Below are positions 15,498 through 23,832 of a stretch of DNA of 64,000 nt, one piece after another; within the stretch, counting starts at the first letter, position 1; each line of letters begins with the position of its first letter. A program made the position numbers and the translations under genes. Origin of the DNA: an uncultured Saprospiraceae bacterium. GTDB lineage: Bacteria; Bacteroidota; Bacteroidia; Chitinophagales; Saprospiraceae. The notes beneath the pieces are model-generated. The model saw nothing but the letters and a program-made list of their open reading frames with translations. It was not told the origin of the DNA and did not search any database. The stretch is taken from assembly GCA_938045585.1 (NCBI GenBank), contig CALIAU010000015.1, positions 114,751 to 178,750 on the forward strand, in the 5' to 3' direction.

Positions 15498-17645
15498 ATG
15501 GGAAATATTGTTCCTACTACCATTTCGTTCAACTTACCGAGCGGACAAGAAGTAATTATTGAAACAGGAAAATTAGCAACACAGGCACATGGCTCTGTAG
15601 TTGTACGTATAGGTAAAACCATGTTGTTTGCCTCAGTGGTATCTGCACACGAACCACGTGAGAATCCTAGCTTCTTTCCTCTATCTGTAGATTATCAAGA
15701 AAAATTTGCAGCTGCTGGTAGAATTCCAGGAAACTTCTTCCGAAGAGAAGCAAGATTATCAGACTATGAAGTGCTTATCTGCAGACTTGTAGATAGAGCA
15801 GTAAGACCACTCTTTCCAGATGGTTACATGAACGATACACAGATTATCATAAACCTGATTTCAGGTGATGAAGAAACCTTGCCAGATGCATATGCAGCGC
15901 TTGCAGCTTCTGCAGCACTTGCTGTTTCAGATATTCCTTTTGCAGGACCTATCTCTGAAGTACGTGTGGCAAAAATCAATGGAGAATATATCGTAAACCC
16001 TACGCGGACTCAGATGGAGGATGCCTCACTGGATATTATTGTAGCAGCTACCATGGACAACGTGATGATGGTAGAAGGAGAAATGGATGAGGCGCAGGAA
16101 GAAGAATTATTAGAGGCTATCCAAGCAGGACATGCGCACATAAAAGTACAGTGTCAAGCGCAGTTAGACCTGGCAGAAAAAGTAGGGGAGAAAGCAACAG
16201 TGAAGCGTGTGATCGAACCAGTAGAAGTAGATGAAGAATTGAAGTCTAAAATTAAGGCCTTAGTAGTAGACAAAATTTTAGAAGTATCTAGAGGTGCCTT
16301 AGACAAGAGTACTAGAAAAGAAGGATTCAAAGAAATTAAGACCAACCTAAAAGAAGCCTTACTGGAAGAAATGGGTGAGGAGTATATGGAAGAGAATGGC
16401 GGTAAGGTGAGTGAGTACTATGGTAAGATTCAGAAAGAAACTATCCGTAGAATGATGCTCGATGAAAATATCCGTTTGGATGGAAGAGCAATGGATCAGG
16501 TAAGACCTATCTGGACAGAGGTAGACTACCTGCCTTCAGCACACGGTTCTGCTATCTTTAATAGAGGAGAAACGCAGGCGCTTTGTTCACTTACCCTAGG
16601 AACTAAAATGGATCAGCAGCGTATCGAAAATGCATTGATTCAGTATCAAGATAATTTCTTATTGCACTATAACTTCCCTGCGCTTTCAGTAGGAGAGATT
16701 AAGCCTATGCGTGGTCCGGGAAGAAGAGAGGTAGGACACGCAAATCTTGCAGGACGATCTATCAAGAAAGTCATGCCAGATGATGTGCCTTATACAATCA
16801 GACTCGTTTCTGATATCCTAGAATCTAACGGTTCATCTTCTATGGCGACAGTATGTGCAGGTTCACTTGCATTAATGGATGGAGGTATCCAGATTGCCGC
16901 TCCTATCTCAGGAATTGCAATGGGGCTTGTAACGGATGGTGAAAAAACAGCTGTACTTTCTGATATTCTTGGAGATGAAGATGCCTTAGGAGATATGGAC
17001 TTTAAGGTAACAGGAACAGAGAAAGGAATCTGTGCATGTCAGATGGACATAAAAGTAGACGGTCTTCCGTATGAAACATTAAAAGCTGCCTTAGCACAGG
17101 CCAAAGCAGGACGGATTCACATTCTAAATGAGATGAATAAAACACTCTCCAATGCGAATGATGATCTTAAGCCACATGCGCCAAGAATGGAGAAACTTGT
17201 CATTGACAAATCATACATCGGTGCAGTGATAGGACCTGGTGGAAAAATCATTCAAGAGTTACAGGAGAGAACAGGTACGACTATTACTATCGAAGAGGTG
17301 AATAACCAAGGCGAGGTATATATCAGTAGTACAAACGCAGAAGGATTGAACGAGGCGAAAGCAGCAATTAACGCCATTGCTTACACACCTGAGGTAGGTG
17401 ACGAAATGGAAGCAAAGATTGCTAAGATTATGCCATATGGTGCCTTTGTTGATTTCACAGGAAAGAGTGGCTTATTGCATATCTCTGAAGTTTCGCACAC
17501 GCGTATTGAGAATTTAGAAGATGTAATGAGCGTAGGTGATGTTGTGAAAATTAAGATCATAGGTATAGATCCTAAGACTGGTAAGTTTAAGCTATCTAGA
17601 AAGGTATTATTGCCTAATCCTAGAGATGCGGCTAAATCGAACTAA
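15498..17645 (+). CDS. pnp: Polyribonucleotide nucleotidyltransferase (PNPase)
   Basis: PNPase degrades RNA phosphorolytically from the 3' end and can add 3' tails; it acts in the cytoplasm, often in a degradosome. The 715-residue protein has two RNase PH domains (about 1-230 and 310-545) separated by the helical linker, then a KH domain (IGAVIGPGGKIIQELQE, about 573-590) and an S1 domain (GDEMEAKIAKIMPYGAFVDF, from about 634). The catalytic acidic motif is seen as LGDEDALGDMDFKVTGT. Length is normal. It follows rpsO and ends at a clear terminator, so the two probably form one operon. Confidence 0.98.
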   Translation: MGNIVPTTISFNLPSGQEVIIETGKLATQAHGSVVVRIGKTMLFASVVSAHEPRENPSFFPLSVDYQEKFAAAGRIPGNFFRREARLSDYEVLICRLVDRAVRPLFPDGYMNDTQIIINLISGDEETLPDAYAALAASAALAVSDIPFAGPISEVRVAKINGEYIVNPTRTQMEDASLDIIVAATMDNVMMVEGEMDEAQEEELLEAIQAGHAHIKVQCQAQLDLAEKVGEKATVKRVIEPVEVDEELKSKIKALVVDKILEVSRGALDKSTRKEGFKEIKTNLKEALLEEMGEEYMEENGGKVSEYYGKIQKETIRRMMLDENIRLDGRAMDQVRPIWTEVDYLPSAHGSAIFNRGETQALCSLTLGTKMDQQRIENALIQYQDNFLLHYNFPALSVGEIKPMRGPGRREVGHANLAGRSIKKVMPDDVPYTIRLVSDILESNGSSSMATVCAGSLALMDGGIQIAAPISGIAMGLVTDGEKTAVLSDILGDEDALGDMDFKVTGTEKGICACQMDIKVDGLPYETLKAALAQAKAGRIHILNEMNKTLSNANDDLKPHAPRMEKLVIDKSYIGAVIGPGGKIIQELQERTGTTITIEEVNNQGEVYISSTNAEGLNEAKAAINAIAYTPEVGDEMEAKIAKIMPYGAFVDFTGKSGLLHISEVSHTRIENLEDVMSVGDVVKIKIIGIDPKTGKFKLSRKVLLPNPRDAAKSN

Positions 17646-17676
17646 AGAGTGCTCACAAAGCACAATTAACTATATC

Positions 17677-17716
17677 AAAAGACCTTGGAACTCTATTAGA
17701 TCCAGGGTCTTTTTAG
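17677..17716 (+). terminator. Intrinsic terminator of rpsO-pnp
   Basis: AAAAGACCTTGGA (17677-17689) pairs with TCCAGGGTCTTTT (17701-17713) at 12 of 13 positions and runs into a T tract. It lies 32 bases after the pnp stop codon. Confidence 0.75.
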
Positions 17717-17725
17717 TTATATTTT

Positions 17726-17866
17726 GGGCATCCCCACAGCCTTGCCTCTAGCAAGCCAGTGGTCGGGCTCTCCATGACTCCGTATCCACTTCGGTCCCTA
17801 CGGGACTAGACAAGTCTATCATTCCCACCTGCCTTCCGAGGAACGCAGGCAGGTCCCTGATGCGGG
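17726..17866 (+). repeat. Dispersed GGGCAT...GATGC element (copy 2)
   Basis: Begins GGGCATCCCCACAGCC, contains GGTCGGGCTCTCCATGACTC and GGTCCCTACGGGACTAGA, carries a REP-like palindrome at 17828-17853 (CCTGCCTTCC/GGAACGCAGGCAGG) and ends TCCCTGATGCGGG. It closely resembles the inverted copy at 48778-48890, including the TCCATGACTCCG and GGGACTAGA blocks. It lies in the 437-base gap between pnp and rpoD. The rest of that gap is AT-rich promoter-like DNA. Confidence 0.75.
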
Positions 17867-18082
17867 CTTTTACTTAAATGAAGACCTCCTCTTCCAATAA
17901 CATCCTGCTGAGACTAGAATTCAGTCTGTTTACATATTATTAACTTGCATTGTGTCGAATTCTTCCATTTTCATAACATATTCATGAACTTTCTACGTTA
18001 GATTTTTGTAATTAGAATGTAGCAATACACTATTTAACGCTCAAAGTCAATAGTTTTTGCAAATAATTTAACCAATAGAGAG

Positions 18083-18952
18083 ATGAGGCAATTAAAGATT
18101 ACTAATAAAATTACGTCGCGCGAGAGTGTAGCTCTAGACAAATATCTCAATGATATTAGTAAAATAGAGATGCTGACCGGGGATGATGAAGCCAATTTGG
18201 CAAAGCGGATACGTGAAGGTGACCAAGATGCCTTAGAAAGAATGACACAGGCCAATCTCAGGTTTGTTGTTTCTGTTGCTAAACAATACCAAAATCAAGG
18301 ATTGTCCCTCAGTGACCTTATAAATGAAGGGAATGTAGGTCTGATGAAGGCTGCAAAGCGATTTGATGAAACGAAGGGGTTCAAATTTATCTCCTATGCA
18401 GTGTGGTGGATACGACAGTCGATCTTACATGCCATAGTAGAATATTCTAGAATGGTACGATTGCCATTAAATAAGGTGAGCTCGTATAACAAGATTAACG
18501 AAGCCTACGTGTCCTTTACTCAAGAGTTTGAACGCGAACCTACACACGAGGAACTAGCAGACCTCCTAGATATAAAAGTGAAAGATATTTCCAATATGCT
18601 TTCTGGTGGCGGAAGACACCTTTCAGTAGATGCACCTATCGGTGGAGATGAAGGGGATAGCACTATGTTAGATCTTATGTCTCCAGATGATCAAGCTATG
18701 CCAGATCTGAAGCTGATGAACGAATCCTTAAAGAACGAAGTAGCAAGTGGACTTTCTTTACTCTCTCCGAGAGAGGTAGAGGTACTCTCTTCTTACTATG
18801 GGCTAAACGGGCACAAGTCATTAACGCTAGAAGAGATAGGTGAGTTGTACGGTCTTACGCGCGAACGTGTACGTCAGATAAAAGAACGTGCTTTGCGAAG
18901 AATGCGAAAATCCGTCAATAAAAATGCACTCAAGTCCTATCTTGGAGCGTAA
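18083..18952 (+). CDS. rpoD: Primary sigma factor RpoD (sigma-70 family, Bacteroidota type)
   Basis: The 289-residue sigma factor directs RNA polymerase to the housekeeping promoters. Regions in order: 1.2 (VALDKYLNDISKIEMLT), 2.1-2.4 (LRFVVSVAKQYQNQGLSLSD and FKFISYAVWWIRQSI), 3 (LPLNKVSSYNKINEAY) and 4 with the helix-turn-helix (LTLEEIGELYGLTRERVRQI). It lacks the long N-terminal region 1.1 of proteobacterial RpoD, which is usual for the primary sigma of Bacteroidota and is consistent with the TAnnTTTG promoters seen here. The gene stands behind a 437-base gap and may be followed by the two small hypotheticals in the same direction. Confidence 0.95.
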   Translation: MRQLKITNKITSRESVALDKYLNDISKIEMLTGDDEANLAKRIREGDQDALERMTQANLRFVVSVAKQYQNQGLSLSDLINEGNVGLMKAAKRFDETKGFKFISYAVWWIRQSILHAIVEYSRMVRLPLNKVSSYNKINEAYVSFTQEFEREPTHEELADLLDIKVKDISNMLSGGGRHLSVDAPIGGDEGDSTMLDLMSPDDQAMPDLKLMNESLKNEVASGLSLLSPREVEVLSSYYGLNGHKSLTLEEIGELYGLTRERVRQIKERALRRMRKSVNKNALKSYLGA

Positions 18953-19041
18953 GAAGATATACAGACGCTTGGGCGTTGGAACTTCATTTAGTTTTTCAAT
19001 TTATTCATTGTATTATTTAATAGATAATCTGCACTAGATAT

Positions 19042-19710
19042 ATGGCAGGACTACTCAGGTTGTTAATTGTTGGAGGATTCGCGGTAGCGGGCATAGCCTT
19101 TATTCTATCCCAAGTATTGGGTTTTACCATCGCAGTGAATCGCTTATCTAAAAAAGCGAAAAGAGATATCTCCCTGTTGCGAGATGAACTCCAAGCCTAT
19201 TTAACAGATCTGATTCCCTTGGATAGAGAAGAGTTAGAGCTCTTGTCTCTTAGTATGGAGAATGTCATCATGAAAGGTAGATTTGGGAGTATAACCAAAG
19301 GGCATCTAACTACCATCTATAATGAGGCAGTAGCTGCATTTGCATATAAAACTTACGAGAACGGAGAGTTTGTACTTACCCTAGGAACAAAGGAGGATGA
19401 TTATGTTTTTGTAGGGACAAAAGATGGTACAGATGTGTATATAAATGACCAAGAGTATGGAAATATTAATAATTCTGGAATATTACGAACTTTTGATAAA
19501 AAGATAGAGTTAGGAAGATTAGTTGATCAAAGTAATAGGTATTCAGATCTATTAATAGGAGAGCGCAAGTTGGCGAGTTTACTCAATCCACAGCTAAAAA
19601 ATATGGAAAATGCACGTGCGTTTCCACTCCTTACAGATTATACAGATAATGATGAACAGATTTTATTATCCTTAGCATCACTCAGTATCATCCAAAGATC
19701 AATTGATTAA
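19042..19710 (+). CDS. Membrane-anchored hypothetical protein (222 aa)
   Basis: One N-terminal hydrophobic segment (about residues 4-28, LLRLLIVGGFAVAGIAFILS) anchors the protein in the membrane; no lipobox or signal-peptidase site is clear. The remaining 190 residues are soluble, with a helical stretch (about 35-75) followed by a beta-rich part (about 100-160, FVLTLGTKEDDYVFVGTKDG). I do not recognise the family. It lies 89 bases after rpoD on the same strand and 40 bases before another small exported protein, so co-transcription is plausible. Function unknown. Confidence 0.7.
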   Translation: MAGLLRLLIVGGFAVAGIAFILSQVLGFTIAVNRLSKKAKRDISLLRDELQAYLTDLIPLDREELELLSLSMENVIMKGRFGSITKGHLTTIYNEAVAAFAYKTYENGEFVLTLGTKEDDYVFVGTKDGTDVYINDQEYGNINNSGILRTFDKKIELGRLVDQSNRYSDLLIGERKLASLLNPQLKNMENARAFPLLTDYTDNDEQILLSLASLSIIQRSID

Positions 19711-19750
19711 TCCTATCAGACTAAGTTGAAACACTTAAAATTATAAGCAC

Positions 19751-20170
19751 ATGTTTAAAAGAGCAATTGTATTTACATTTATCATAGCAGCTACCAGCTT
19801 TCAAGGATTTTCTCAGACCCAGGATCTAGATAAAAACATGGATAAAGCCTTAGAGGATTTGTCTATTATGTTAGATACACTAGACCTAAATGCCTTATTC
19901 AATTTTGATTTTACCAAGCAACTGGATGAGATCAAACCTGATGCGAAGCAGATGGAATCTATGGAAGAGATGCTTCAGCAAAGTATTAAGATGATGCAAG
20001 AAATAGATCTCTCTGCCTTTGAGCAAATGTTCCAGCAATTTGAAGGCCAATTCGAGGGTTTTAAAGGCTTTGAAGATCTAGAAAAATTGATGCCGCAACT
20101 ACCAGAGGATCTGCAAACTCCAGAGAAAAAAGAGAAGGCAAAAGACGCGCCAGCCAAGAAGAAGTTGTAG
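19751..20170 (+). CDS. Small secreted hypothetical protein (139 aa)
   Basis: A signal peptide (MFKRAIVFTFIIAATSFQGFSQ) precedes a helical, Met/Gln/Glu-rich body with repeated short motifs such as MEEMLQQSIKMMQEI and FEQMFQQFEGQFEGF. The C-terminus is lysine-rich (KKEKAKDAPAKKKL). No conserved domain is recognised. It is 40 bases downstream of the membrane-anchored hypothetical and is followed at once by a heptamer array. Probably periplasmic or exported; role unknown. Confidence 0.7.
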   Translation: MFKRAIVFTFIIAATSFQGFSQTQDLDKNMDKALEDLSIMLDTLDLNALFNFDFTKQLDEIKPDAKQMESMEEMLQQSIKMMQEIDLSAFEQMFQQFEGQFEGFKGFEDLEKLMPQLPEDLQTPEKKEKAKDAPAKKKL

Positions 20171-20174
20171 TGGG

Positions 20175-20209
20175 AAGACGCTAGATTTTAGATTCTAGAA
20201 TTTAGATAG
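20175..20209 (+). repeat. Heptamer array (TAGACGC family), unpaired copy
   Basis: Five 7-base units: AAGACGC, TAGATTT, TAGATTC, TAGAATT, TAGATAG. It begins 4 bases after the stop codon of the preceding gene. No inverted partner was found nearby. Confidence 0.65.
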
Positions 20210-20239
20210 AATTATACTAATCCTGTAATTTTCTAAATT

Positions 20240-20317
20240 CTGAGGATGGTGCTTCAAAATTAGGCCGTGGCACCAGCCCGCAGTTCGGAAACCTGCCTAC
20301 GTGCGTAAACAGGCAGG
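20240..20317 (-). repeat. Short hairpin cluster with REP-like palindrome
   Basis: GGTGCTTC...GTGGCACCAGCCCGCAG...GGAAACC is followed by a REP-like palindrome at 20292-20317 (CCTGCCT/AGGCAGG). The AAACC and CCAGC linkers, read on the minus strand as GGTTTCC and GCTGG, resemble the hairpin arrays at 20883-21159 and 55776-55888. Confidence 0.5.
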
Positions 20318-20453
20318 TCATGATACCATGATACCGTTATAATAAACGTAAACGTTTACTTAAAAACCTAATACGCATCCTCATATAACAAAACTTATTA
20401 ATTTCAACATTATTAGCTTTGGACTGTTATATTTACAGATCAAATTGAAGGAT

Positions 20454-20882
20454 ATGAATGTTTTAGATAAGGTTAGATTGGTTATTTATCGCTTTCATGA
20501 AAAGGGTCTAGAGGTATTTCTTATTAATCCAGAGTTGGAAAATGATCCTGAGATCTGGAATCTTCCTATGGGGGATATAAAGAATACACTAGACTTAGAA
20601 GGAAAAGACCTGATAAACCTTGGTAAGACTGAGGTAGATGGATCTACATTGACTACCTATGCTGTAGAAGCAGACTGGCATCAAATTCCTTCTGTTCGCG
20701 GTATCATCAAACACGACGTGAAACGTGTCAAAAACAAAATCCAAAAGACGCTCCCTAAGGTAGAAGAGGGCGCTTATTTCTGTGTCAAAGAGGCTATCAA
20801 GAAAGTGATGCCAAATGAATACAAAGCGCTGAAGGAACTTAAGGATATCATGTTGGATAGAAATATAGTAACCAATATCTAA
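20454..20882 (+). CDS. Hypothetical protein with NUDIX-like N-terminus lacking the Nudix box
   Basis: The start at 20454 (MNVLDKVRLVIYRF) is preferred over an ATG three codons upstream; the product is 142 residues. The first 50 residues (VRLVIYRFHEKGLEVFLINP, then EIWNLPMGD) resemble the beta strands that precede the Nudix box in Ap4A-hydrolase-like NUDIX proteins, but the GX5EX7REUXEEXGU box itself is missing. The C-terminal part is helical and lysine-rich. It may be a catalytically inactive NUDIX relative, or unrelated; fold prediction would be needed to decide. The gene is isolated between repeat-rich gaps. Confidence 0.65.
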   Translation: MNVLDKVRLVIYRFHEKGLEVFLINPELENDPEIWNLPMGDIKNTLDLEGKDLINLGKTEVDGSTLTTYAVEADWHQIPSVRGIIKHDVKRVKNKIQKTLPKVEEGAYFCVKEAIKKVMPNEYKALKELKDIMLDRNIVTNI

Positions 20883-21159
20883 TAAAGACGGAGAGAAGGA
20901 GGGATAGCGCACTCAAGTGCGCATGGAGCCTGCCTGCTTGCGCACGCAGGCAGGATGAAGAGAGAGCGACTTGTACAAGTCCACGAACCCGTAAAACCTG
21001 CCTTCCAATGAACGCCAGCAGACCGTGAAACCGTGAAACCATGAAACCGCGACACCACGAAACCAGCCCGTAGGGCGGAAACCCTTCGCCGTAGGCGAAC
21101 TCCCAGTCCGCAGGACGGAAACCCTTCGCCAAAGGCGAACTCCCAGCACCCAGGGCAAA
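20883..21159 (-). repeat. Mini-hairpin array downstream of purC, with REP-like palindrome
   Basis: Read on the minus strand from the purC stop codon, the DNA is a chain of small hairpins with 3-base loops joined by linkers: TTCGCC-TTT-GGCGAA, GGGTTT, a CCGTCC-TGC-GGACTGG hairpin, GGGAG, TTCGCC-TAC-GGCGAA, GGGTTT, CCGCCC-TAC-GGGC, TGGTTT. It then passes into about four copies of a GGTTTCRY 8-mer. A REP-like palindrome lies at 20929-20954 and a degenerate one near 20999. The array starts directly after the stop codon and fills almost the whole gap. Frames through it are not credible genes. Confidence 0.8.
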
Positions 21160-22095
21160 CTAAGACCTTAAATACTCCTCTACATTTTTCTGAATCCTCT
21201 CCTCTATATTTTCATAATCGCCTCGTTCCAATTGTAATCCGGTAATCCGTGTATATAGCTCTTCGTAGCGATCAGTAATTCTATCGACAAATGCATCTGG
21301 CATTTCTGGCATAGTCTGTCCTTCTTTTCCTTGAAAACCATTTTCCATCAACCATTCTCTAACGAATTCTTTAGATAGTTGTTTTTGTTTTTCATGTGCA
21401 GCTTGTCGCTCTTCGTAGCCATCGAGAATATAATAACGTGAACTATCTGGCGTATGAATTTCATCAATGAGAATAATTTCTCCCTCATACATTCCAAATT
21501 CATATTTGGTATCCACTAAGATGAGTCCCTGTTCTTTTGCCATATGCGTACCCAAATCAAATAGATTGCGTGTATAATTGCACAGAGTGTTCCATTGTTC
21601 TTCTGTAACTATCTCTTGTTTAAGAATTTCTTCTGCAGAGATATCTTCATCATGCCCTTCTTCCGCCTTGGTAGCAGGGGTTATAATTGGCACAGGAAAC
21701 TTATCACCTTCTTGCATACCCTCTGGCATAGGAACACCACATAAGACACGTTTACCGGCCTTATATTCCCTCCAGGCATGTCCAGCTAGATAACCCCGTA
21801 TTACCATTTCTAATTTAATGGGCTCAGCACGAATGCCAATAGACACATTCGGATCTGGATTTGCTTCTAACCAGTTGGGTACTATATCTTCACTCGCTTC
21901 TAAAAAGTATCGTGCAATTTGATTTAGGATCTGTCCCTTATAGGGTATTGCTCTTGGTAGAATATGATCAAAAGCAGAAATTCTGTCGGACGCAACTACA
22001 ATTATTTCGTCTCCAACAAAATAGACATCGCGCACTTTACCCTTATAGAATTCTTGATCTGGACTAAATGTGAATTGCGTTTCTTTTAATGCCAT
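21160..22095 (-). CDS. purC: Phosphoribosylaminoimidazole-succinocarboxamide synthase (SAICAR synthetase)
   Basis: PurC joins aspartate to CAIR with ATP in purine synthesis, giving SAICAR. The 311-residue protein carries the family landmarks: YKGKVRDVY near the N-terminus (nucleotide-binding strand), VASDRISAFDHILP, the EMVIRGYLAGHAWREY block around residue 97, LVDTKYEFG and LIDEIHTPDSSRYY. It is of the longer type (about 300 residues) common outside proteobacteria. A TATTTTTG element (22139-22146, minus strand) fits a Bacteroidota -7 box about 45 bases upstream. Its stop codon is followed directly by a mini-hairpin array. Confidence 0.97.
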   Translation of the reverse strand: MALKETQFTFSPDQEFYKGKVRDVYFVGDEIIVVASDRISAFDHILPRAIPYKGQILNQIARYFLEASEDIVPNWLEANPDPNVSIGIRAEPIKLEMVIRGYLAGHAWREYKAGKRVLCGVPMPEGMQEGDKFPVPIITPATKAEEGHDEDISAEEILKQEIVTEEQWNTLCNYTRNLFDLGTHMAKEQGLILVDTKYEFGMYEGEIILIDEIHTPDSSRYYILDGYEERQAAHEKQKQLSKEFVREWLMENGFQGKEGQTMPEMPDAFVDRITDRYEELYTRITGLQLERGDYENIEERIQKNVEEYLRS

Positions 22096-22186
22096 GTAAT
22101 GCTTTTAATATCTAAGTTATTAGACGTTATGAGATGTTCAAAAATATGAATTTATTAGAAAAGGGAAGTGCCTATGCTATGCATTC

Positions 22187-23728
22187 TTAGTTTAATAGTA
22201 CTACACGTTCGCCTTGATAAACTAAATCTGACTGTGTCCAGTTATTTCCCGTAGACAGGCTATTCTTGAACCGAATTATGGCTTCAAAAACAAGCTCTTT
22301 AGATGGATAGGCAATTTCTACCATCCGTGCATGCCTGAATGCAGCATCTCGAATGTTACCCGGGATCATTAAGCGATTTTTGGTATTGGGAAGAATATCC
22401 ACATCACTCAGGTTTGTAGAATGCAGATCTACACCACGCTCTCTTCCATATTCCCAAACCTGTCGAATAGTAAGGACAGTAGGGTCGATCTGATATTCCA
22501 CTATTCTGCTAAACCCAGCATCTCCGTTAAAATTAGTTTTCCATCCGTTATCGAAACAAAGGAGATTTCCATCTTCTGTAGACATGCACGCGTGTTGTCC
22601 CCAGGTCCAACTAAAACCTGGCGCATCTTCAAGGCCTAATTGTACTGGCTCTGGATAGGGCACATCGTTTTCGTCTACGGCAGTGAGTAAATAGTTGCGC
22701 GTGTCTAGTCCATCACCATTTGGTCCTGCGTTTTCCCATCCCTTGTGCGGAGCCATTATCCAAAGAAGGTAATCTAAGTCATCCACAGCGTATACACCCT
22801 GATATCTACCAGAAAGAATTTGTACTCTATCCTCTTCATCGTAGTGAATTGAATTATTATGGAACCAATCATTGCTGTTCCAATTCATTTCGTTTCTGTC
22901 TACATCGAGATACTCTCTACTGTCCCAGGTCTTTACTATGGAAAAGGATGAAGGATCAAATTCAATCAAATGATCTAAACTCGTATCTGAATTTAATCTA
23001 GAAGCGCAGATAAGTAAATTGCCGTTGTCTTTAATCGTAAAATCATGATGTAAACCAAAGGCAGCTAAATCATACCCTTCTATTTCATTCAACAAGAGGT
23101 CATACTTTTTAAGGCTATTGCCTTGACCAAACATCCAACGTTTATCTTCCGTAAAAACAATAGGGCCAATCCATCCTTGGACATGACTGAGGTCAATATA
23201 GTAACGCACTCTACCTTGCGCATCAAATACAATAGGATAAAACTGAAAACCATCTTCACTGCCAATATTCATTTCAACAAGATTCCATCCATTTTCCATT
23301 TTGTCTAAATCAGATGTCACAATTTCTATATCAGGAAAAAAATCAGGAAGAGGATCCGTTTGAATAAATTCTACAGTACTTGCTCTAAATAAGGAGTCAG
23401 TCGTATTGATCTTTATTTCTATTTCATTCTGCGTATCTGCAAACAATCCAACGAGCTCAAAACTGTGTTCTAATTTGTTTTCGGACAAAAAGCGAACAGA
23501 GGGATCTTCTACAAGGCTGATGGTTACATCGGATGGACGTAGTGTGTTTAGTTTTACTTCGGCGGCAAGTGGTGTAAGCGCGTTAGGATTAAGAGTAACT
23601 ATGATGGCCGAGTCCAATAATTCCTCACTTGCGACTACACTACTTCTTATTTGGTATATGGGCTCCTCATTACAAGAAAGTACCATAAAGCATACAATAA
23701 GATAGAAGTAAATCTTCAATATTTTCAC
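22187..23728 (-). CDS. Arylsulfotransferase (AssT)-family lipoprotein
   Basis: The 513-residue product starts with a lipoprotein signal ending in VLSC, so it is anchored in the envelope. After a beta-rich N-terminal segment (about 30-125) comes a six-bladed propeller-like part resembling bacterial arylsulfate sulfotransferases. Histidine motifs that could correspond to the active site are LHHDFT near residue 229, WFHNNSIHYD near 290 and WGQHAC near 376. The family transfers sulfate between phenolic compounds in the periplasm, but many Bacteroidota relatives have no tested activity and the substrate cannot be read from sequence. It stands between purC and an orphan antitoxin gene, with no DsbA/DsbB-type partner (AssI/DsbL) next to it. 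Confidence 0.8.
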   Translation of the reverse strand: MKILKIYFYLIVCFMVLSCNEEPIYQIRSSVVASEELLDSAIIVTLNPNALTPLAAEVKLNTLRPSDVTISLVEDPSVRFLSENKLEHSFELVGLFADTQNEIEIKINTTDSLFRASTVEFIQTDPLPDFFPDIEIVTSDLDKMENGWNLVEMNIGSEDGFQFYPIVFDAQGRVRYYIDLSHVQGWIGPIVFTEDKRWMFGQGNSLKKYDLLLNEIEGYDLAAFGLHHDFTIKDNGNLLICASRLNSDTSLDHLIEFDPSSFSIVKTWDSREYLDVDRNEMNWNSNDWFHNNSIHYDEEDRVQILSGRYQGVYAVDDLDYLLWIMAPHKGWENAGPNGDGLDTRNYLLTAVDENDVPYPEPVQLGLEDAPGFSWTWGQHACMSTEDGNLLCFDNGWKTNFNGDAGFSRIVEYQIDPTVLTIRQVWEYGRERGVDLHSTNLSDVDILPNTKNRLMIPGNIRDAAFRHARMVEIAYPSKELVFEAIIRFKNSLSTGNNWTQSDLVYQGERVVLLN

Positions 23729-23809
23729 AGTCCAAAATTAAGGAATATTATCATTGGAAACAGAAAGAAAAAGTTTCCCAAAAAGTTTATTTATGATGCA
23801 TATATGGTG

Positions 23810-23817
23810 TATATTTG
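23810..23817 (+). promoter_or_regulatory. Bacteroidota -7 element upstream of the ParD-like gene
   Basis: TATATTTG fits TAnnTTTG and lies 15 bases before the preferred ATG at 23833. The surrounding TGATGCATATATGG has palindromic character (ATGCAT), a possible autoregulatory operator. The -33 element is weak. Confidence 0.5.
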
Positions 23818-23832
23818 CACCAAAATAGTACT

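Noticed and set aside
20848..21158. Minus-strand frames after purC
   Set aside because: They run through the hairpin array; the open frame results from the repeated GC-rich units, and there is no family resemblance.
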